From assembly GCA_004010935.1 (NCBI GenBank), contig CP026511.1:3782001-3846000 (forward strand): 64,000 nucleotides of DNA, written 5' to 3'. Positions 59,948-64,000 of this stretch are shown here, piece after piece. This DNA is from Pseudomonadaceae bacterium SI-3 (GTDB taxonomy: Bacteria; Pseudomonadota; Gammaproteobacteria; Pseudomonadales; Pseudomonadaceae). Within the stretch, counting starts at the first letter, position 1. Each line of letters begins with the position of its first letter. The position numbers were made by a program, and so were the translations under genes. Under the pieces are notes generated by a model. The model worked only from the letters and a program-made list of their open reading frames with translations, had not been told where the DNA came from and made no database searches.

Positions 59948-60253
59948 ATGAACATCGAACAGATCACCCAACGCCTGCACGCGATCCGCGACCAGAACGA
60001 CTGGCAGCGCTTTCACAGCCCGAAAAACCTCGCCATGGCCGCCAGCGTGGAAATGGCCGAGCTGGTGGAAATCTTCCAATGGCAGACTGAGGACGAATCG
60101 CGCCAGCTCTCAGCCGACAAGCTCGCACACGCGGGCCAGGAAGTCGGCGACATCCTCATGTACCTGCTGCTGATGTGCAGCGAGCTGGGCATCGACATGG
60201 AACAGTCGCTGCTGGCGAAGCTTGCCGACAACGAACGGCGGTTCGCCCGATGA
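59948..60253 (+). CDS. MazG-like nucleotide pyrophosphohydrolase
   Basis: A 101-residue all-alpha NTP pyrophosphatase of the MazG/RS21-C6 type, perhaps acting on dCTP or modified nucleotides. The metal-binding motifs are EMAELVEIFQW (near residue 36) and EVGDILMYLL (near residue 66). Its stop overlaps the cmoM start (ATGA), so the pair is translationally coupled. The longer frame from 59702 runs through the REP doublet and is not used. Confidence 0.87.
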   Translation: MNIEQITQRLHAIRDQNDWQRFHSPKNLAMAASVEMAELVEIFQWQTEDESRQLSADKLAHAGQEVGDILMYLLLMCSELGIDMEQSLLAKLADNERRFAR

Positions 60254-60999
60254 GCGATCGGCATTTCGATGAGCTGGCGACGCGCTTCGCCGAAAAAATC
60301 TACGGCGGCGCCAAGGGCGCGATCCGACTCGCCGTGCTGCAGGCCGACCTGACTGAAATACTGCCAGGGCGCCCGCTACGAGTCCTGGACATCGGTGCAG
60401 GCCTCGGCCACATGAGCCTGTGGCTGGCGCAGCAGGGCCATCAGGTCACGCTGTCGGAACCCGCCGAACCCATGCTGGAAGGCGCCCGCAAGCAGTTTGC
60501 CGAAGCCGGTCGAAACGCAACGTTCATCCAGGCACCCTGGCAGGACGTCGAAAACCACGTCGAGGGCCGGTTCGATCTGGTGATCTGCCATGCGGTGCTG
60601 GAATGGCTGGCTGAGCCTCAGGCGATCCTGCCGGTGCTGCATCGCCTGGTTGCCGAGGACGGCTGGCTCTCGCTGGCCTTCTATAACCGCGACGCGCTGA
60701 TCTACCGCAACCTGCTCAAAGGCCATTTCAAGAAGCTGCGCAGTCAGACCTATGCCGGCGAGCGCCAGAGTCTGACACCGCAACAGCCGCTCGACCCACG
60801 CGAGCTGGCTGCGCAACTCGCGCCGCACTGGCGGGTCGAAACAACCAGTGGCGTGCGCGTCTTCCATGACTACATGCCCGCCGATTTCCAGGCCCGTACC
60901 GAGCCTGCCGACCTCATCGAGATGGAACTGGCCTACCGCCGCCATCCCAGCTTCGCCGGCCTCGGGCGTTACCTGCACTGGTTATGTCGGCCGCTTTGA
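60250..60999 (+). CDS. cmoM: tRNA 5-carboxymethoxyuridine methyltransferase
   Basis: SAM-dependent methyltransferase that makes the methyl ester of cmo5U at the tRNA wobble position. The 249-residue product has the SAM motif I VLDIGAGLGHMSLWLA near residue 44 and LVICHAVLEWL near residue 113, with the SLAFYNRDALIYRNLLKG stretch typical of CmoM (SmtA). It overlaps the MazG-like gene by four bases. Confidence 0.88.
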   Translation: MSDRHFDELATRFAEKIYGGAKGAIRLAVLQADLTEILPGRPLRVLDIGAGLGHMSLWLAQQGHQVTLSEPAEPMLEGARKQFAEAGRNATFIQAPWQDVENHVEGRFDLVICHAVLEWLAEPQAILPVLHRLVAEDGWLSLAFYNRDALIYRNLLKGHFKKLRSQTYAGERQSLTPQQPLDPRELAAQLAPHWRVETTSGVRVFHDYMPADFQARTEPADLIEMELAYRRHPSFAGLGRYLHWLCRPL

Positions 61000-61017
61000 G
61001 CCGACCGGGAGGTACCG

Positions 61018-61647
61018 ATGTCGATCCGCCCTGCACTGCCCCTGCTCTGTTCGCTGCTCGGCTTGAGCCTCGCGGCTTGCCAGAGCAGCAACCCGTACAC
61101 CAACGAGTCCGCGCCGATCCCTCCTGCCCCGCCTATCGAACGTATCCAGTCGCCGACTTACCCGGCAGCACCGCAGGATTTTTCCAGCTACCAGAACTGG
61201 AGCTGGCGCAACCCACCGGCGGGCACAGCTTCGCTGGGCACCGAGGAGCTGCAGGAAATGATCTCCGGCGCGCTCGACCAACGCGGCTTGCGGCCTGCGC
61301 CAACGGGCGCCAAGGGCGACGTGCAGATCAGCGCCAGCGCGCAGATGGAGACGCGCGTGCGCCAGGTCTACGATGATTACGGGCCCCGAGTGGGCGTCGG
61401 TGCCGGTCGCTATGGTGGCTACGGCCCGGGCTACAACACAGGCTACGGCATTGGCGGCAGCACCCCGGTGGTACGCAACTATGAAGAGGAAGTGATGACG
61501 GTGCGCATCGAGATGATCGACAGCGCCTCCGGCCAGACCGTGTGGAGCAATCGCGCCGAGGCCCGCAGTGGCGGTGATCAGGCCGAGCGCAAGGACGCCG
61601 CACGAGCCGCCGTGAACCGCGCGCTTGCTGATTACCCACCGCGCTGA
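61018..61647 (+). CDS. DUF4136 lipoprotein, first copy
   Basis: A 209-residue lipoprotein with lipobox LAAC at the signal end, then a DUF4136 domain (FSSYQNWSWRNPP near residue 59, QMETRVRQVYDD). A glycine- and tyrosine-rich insert (about residues 128-150) is present. The C terminus ends ALADYPPR like the next gene. Function unknown. Confidence 0.83.
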   Translation: MSIRPALPLLCSLLGLSLAACQSSNPYTNESAPIPPAPPIERIQSPTYPAAPQDFSSYQNWSWRNPPAGTASLGTEELQEMISGALDQRGLRPAPTGAKGDVQISASAQMETRVRQVYDDYGPRVGVGAGRYGGYGPGYNTGYGIGGSTPVVRNYEEEVMTVRIEMIDSASGQTVWSNRAEARSGGDQAERKDAARAAVNRALADYPPR

Positions 61648-61677
61648 GCCCACGCACTTAACGCAAGGAGAACCCCG

Positions 61678-62238
61678 ATGTTCCGTTCATTGCTGATGCT
61701 GCCTCTGCTGCTGATGCTGGCCGCCTGTCAGAGTACCCAGGTGCAACGCGATTTCGACCCGCAGCGTGATTTTTCCGCCTATCGGACCTGGAGCTGGAAA
61801 GAGCCCGCCCTGCAGTACCGACCAGACGATCCCCGCATCAAAAGCGACCTGACCGAGCAACGCATCCGCAGCGCCGTCAGCGAGCAGCTGGACCAACGCG
61901 GCCTGCGCCAGGCCCAGTCAGGCGCACAACCGGATCTCTTGGTGCAGGCCTGGTTTCTCGTCGATGAGCGCAGCCAGCAATACACCACCTCATCGATCAG
62001 TGGCTGGGGCGGCCCATGGCATGGGTTTTGGGGCGGGCCGGTGATGACTGACACCCGTACCATTCACTATCAGGTCGGCACCCTACAGCTGGATATGTAT
62101 GACGCTGACGACGGCAAACTGGTCTGGCGCGGCAGTGCCGAACAGGTTCTGCGCGACGACCCGGGGAGCCCTCAGGAGCGGGCCGGGATGTTTCGTGAAA
62201 CCGTCAATAAGGTTCTCTCGCAATATCCGCCGCGCTAG
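61678..62238 (+). CDS. DUF4136 lipoprotein, second copy
   Basis: A 186-residue paralogue of the preceding gene, with signal peptide and lipobox LAAC, the FDPQRDFSAYRTWSWKEP motif, a short Trp- and Gly-rich segment (about residues 110-122) and the same VLSQYPPR ending. The pair is tandem and 30 bases apart. Function unknown; a strong terminator follows. Confidence 0.83.
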   Translation: MFRSLLMLPLLLMLAACQSTQVQRDFDPQRDFSAYRTWSWKEPALQYRPDDPRIKSDLTEQRIRSAVSEQLDQRGLRQAQSGAQPDLLVQAWFLVDERSQQYTTSSISGWGGPWHGFWGGPVMTDTRTIHYQVGTLQLDMYDADDGKLVWRGSAEQVLRDDPGSPQERAGMFRETVNKVLSQYPPR

Positions 62239-62262
62239 CATTGTCGGCTCGCTCTGAACAAC

Positions 62263-62289
62263 GCCCGCCGCCTCGGCGGGCTTTCTTTT
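62263..62289 (+). terminator. Intrinsic terminator after the DUF4136 pair
   Basis: GCCCGCCG and CGGCGGGC form a perfect 8-bp stem with a three-base loop, followed by TTTCTTTT. Confidence 0.9.
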
Positions 62290-62307
62290 GCTCTGGAGGA
62301 AATCTGC

Positions 62308-62757
62308 ATGCCCGTCGCAGCCTGGTGGCTTCTCGTTCTGCCTTTTATCGCCGGGGCTTTCCTGCCGCTACAGGCTGGCATCAACGGGCAGGTGGCCAAG
62401 CACTTTGGCAGCGTCATGAGCGCCGCGATGTTGTCCTTCGCAGTGGGCACCGTGGCGCTGATCTGCGTGGTGCTGTTCCAGCGGGACATGCCGGGCATCC
62501 AGGCACTGCGGGGCCTGAACTGGTATCACTGGTGTGCCGGATTGCTGGGAATGTTCTTCATTGCGACCGCCGCCTTCGCCGGCCCGCGTATCGGTGCGCT
62601 GCTGTTCATGGCCTTGGTATTGGCCGGCCAGCTGGGGATGGCGCTGCTGCTCGATCACTTCGGCTGGGCGGGCTTTCGCCAGGCGTCGATCAGCCTGGGC
62701 AAGCTAGGGGGGTTGCTGCTGATTTTCGCAGGCGTCTGGATGATCCGCCGCGGCTGA
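62308..62757 (+). CDS. Small DMT-family membrane transporter (YdcZ/DUF606 type)
   Basis: A 149-residue protein with five hydrophobic segments, matching the half-size DMT transporters of the DUF606/YdcZ family. Typical parts are FLPLQAGINGQVAKHFGSVMSAAMLSFAVGT near the front and the GKLGGLLLIFAGVWMI tail. GGAGGA precedes the ATG. The substrate is unknown. Confidence 0.85.
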   Translation: MPVAAWWLLVLPFIAGAFLPLQAGINGQVAKHFGSVMSAAMLSFAVGTVALICVVLFQRDMPGIQALRGLNWYHWCAGLLGMFFIATAAFAGPRIGALLFMALVLAGQLGMALLLDHFGWAGFRQASISLGKLGGLLLIFAGVWMIRRG

Positions 62758-62768
62758 CCCAGGTTCGG

Positions 62769-63704
62769 CTACTTGCGCTCGAAGGCGTAGAACAGATTGG
62801 GTTCGCTGACCAGATACAGATCGCCACGCTCGTCAAAGGTCATGCCTTCGGCCTGAGGCACGCTCTTGTCGAGACCGGCAAAGCCACTCCACAACGAGCG
62901 GAAGCTGACCAGCTCGCCCTCACCATCGAGCTCGAGCATCATTTTCGCTTCATCGCTGAGCAGTACCAGATGACCGGTGCGCTCGTCGAAGTGCACCGAG
63001 GCAAGGTCGCTGGCCATGTCCTTGTCCTCGATCCATGCCTCACGATCAATGACCTTGAGGTTCAGTTGTCCGCTGAGGCTGGCCTTGATGCCTTGGATCT
63101 CATAGAGCTTGCGTGGTGAGTGTTCTTTCACCGCAAACAGTCGATCGCCCGCGCGGTCGTAGCCCAACCCCTCGAAACCCGAGTTGTCCGATGCGCCCAT
63201 GGACAGCGAGACTGCCGCGTAATCCTCACGCACCAGCTCACCGGGCTGCGAGGGAACCGGGAGGATCACGATCGTTTGGCTGCGCTCCTCGGCAACTGCC
63301 AGCAGGTTGTCGCCCAGGTAGGTAACGGCCTCGACGTCGATGAACCCCTTCAAGGGATAGCGAGCGATGAATTCACCATTGAGATCCATCGCGACGAGCT
63401 CCTCCGGGTTGTTCACCACGGCCCAGAGCTGATTGCGTTGCTCATCGAAGGTCAAGCCGGAAAGGTTGTTACCTACGGTCGCCACCGGCTTAGCCTCGAC
63501 ACGCACCTGGTACTCGGGCAACCAGAGGCTGCGGGTCTGGAGACTGCTCTCCTGCCAAGCCGATTGCAGCGAATAGAACACCCGCTCATCGAGGTGAAAG
63601 GTGGCAGCTGTGTGCAGCAGACCTGCAGCCAGCATTCCCAACGCCCAGACCTGCGGGCGAACCTCGGGTAACCAACGCGGGCGGGTACTGGTAACAATCG
63701 GCAT
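62769..63704 (-). CDS. SdiA-regulated domain protein (YjiK family)
   Basis: A 311-residue protein with one N-terminal membrane anchor (about residues 19-37) and a periplasmic beta-propeller of the SdiA-regulated family. The repeats are seen as NLSGLTFDEQRNQLWAVVNNPEELVAMD, FEGLGYDRAGDRLFAVKE and EGMTFDERGDLYLVSEPN. ATG 63704 is used; the upstream one at 63776 lacks a ribosome site. Function unknown. Confidence 0.83.
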   Translation of the reverse strand: MPIVTSTRPRWLPEVRPQVWALGMLAAGLLHTAATFHLDERVFYSLQSAWQESSLQTRSLWLPEYQVRVEAKPVATVGNNLSGLTFDEQRNQLWAVVNNPEELVAMDLNGEFIARYPLKGFIDVEAVTYLGDNLLAVAEERSQTIVILPVPSQPGELVREDYAAVSLSMGASDNSGFEGLGYDRAGDRLFAVKEHSPRKLYEIQGIKASLSGQLNLKVIDREAWIEDKDMASDLASVHFDERTGHLVLLSDEAKMMLELDGEGELVSFRSLWSGFAGLDKSVPQAEGMTFDERGDLYLVSEPNLFYAFERK

Positions 63705-63921
63705 CGTCTTTTCTCGTTGGGCCGCTACTGGCGAGATAGCCTGATCGCGAAGGGTTGCATTTGCGTGACGGTGCACGCGATGGCGACGATCAGCCTGCTA
63801 CTGACCCATCGCCGTGGCTGCGGTTCAATCGCAACGCCGGGAACTGCCAGACGGATTGGCAGCCCAATGGACCAGGGAACGGCTGCGCTTGCGGCCGCGG
63901 ATCGTTTGTCAGGAGTGCAGC

Positions 63922-64000
63922 ATGCAGGTGGAAAGCTTTTTCGAATGGTTGGGCCAGGCGCTCGGCACCGTGATTCGTTACATCGTCGATGCGCTCAGCG
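63922..64000 (+). CDS. Start of an unidentified gene (partial)
   Basis: The first 26 codons read MQVESFFEWLGQALGTVIRY and then a hydrophobic stretch, with AGGAG seven bases upstream. The sequence suggests a membrane protein or a gene with an amphipathic start. The rest lies beyond the window, so no function is given. Confidence 0.6.
   Translation, partial: MQVESFFEWLGQALGTVIRYIVDALS

Overview
The window is a chromosomal segment of a gammaproteobacterium of the Pseudomonas type, most likely the P. stutzeri group (Stutzerimonas). That placement is inference. It rests on GC-rich coding DNA, the gene order nif3 / algW / hisC-hisD-hisG-murA / ibaG / mla / kdsD-kdsC-lptCAB-rpoN-hpf-ptsN-rapZ-npr / pmbA-darP-tldD-nitrilase-yhdP-rng-maf-mreDCB / gatCAB-rlpA-like (which I recall as the P. 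aeruginosa PA4445-PA4485 block), the RoxSR system, a fruBKA-fruR locus, and Pseudomonas-type REP elements. I found no tRNA, rRNA, CRISPR array, prophage or insertion sequence.

Layout. 1-549 is the 5' part of a NIF3-like gene. 766-1923 is the periplasmic protease AlgW. 2180-7149 (minus) holds hisC, hisD, hisG, murA and ibaG. 7249-10774 (minus) is the phospholipid-transport operon mlaFEDCB with a PsiE-like membrane gene coupled to its end. 11035-18362 (plus) joins KDO synthesis (kdsD, kdsC), LPS transport (lptC, lptA, lptB), sigma-54 (rpoN), hpf and the nitrogen PTS (ptsN, rapZ, npr). 18459-28824 carries pmbA, darP, tldD, a nitrilase, yhdP, rng and maf. 28894-31509 is the cell-shape set mreD, mreC and mreB. 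31812-35021 is gatCAB.

From about 35 kb the content is more accessory: an RlpA-like lipoprotein, two tandem Ca2+/Na+ antiporter paralogues, an AEC transporter, roxS-roxR, a SIMPL protein, ornithine/lysine decarboxylase, RF3, a REP-associated transposase flanked by REP doublets, an extracellular nuclease with alkaline phosphatase D behind a Pho-box-like site, a small secreted cysteine-containing protein, PQQ glucose dehydrogenase, the fructose PTS with its regulator, a MazG-like gene coupled to cmoM, two tandem DUF4136 lipoproteins, a small DMT transporter, an SdiA-regulated-domain protein and the start of one more gene.

Much of the first half builds or guards the envelope: AlgW, MurA, Mla, Kds/Lpt, YhdP and MreBCD. 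The second half leans towards nutrient capture. The observations I rate highest are: mreC has no AUG, GUG, UUG or CUG codon at its conserved N terminus and seems to start at AUC behind a good Shine-Dalgarno; an intrinsic terminator lies between mreB and mreC; a sigma-54-like site overlaps the -10 of rpoN; the phoD-nuclease pair looks like a phosphate-from-DNA scavenging operon under PhoB; and a RAYT gene sits between two REP doublets.
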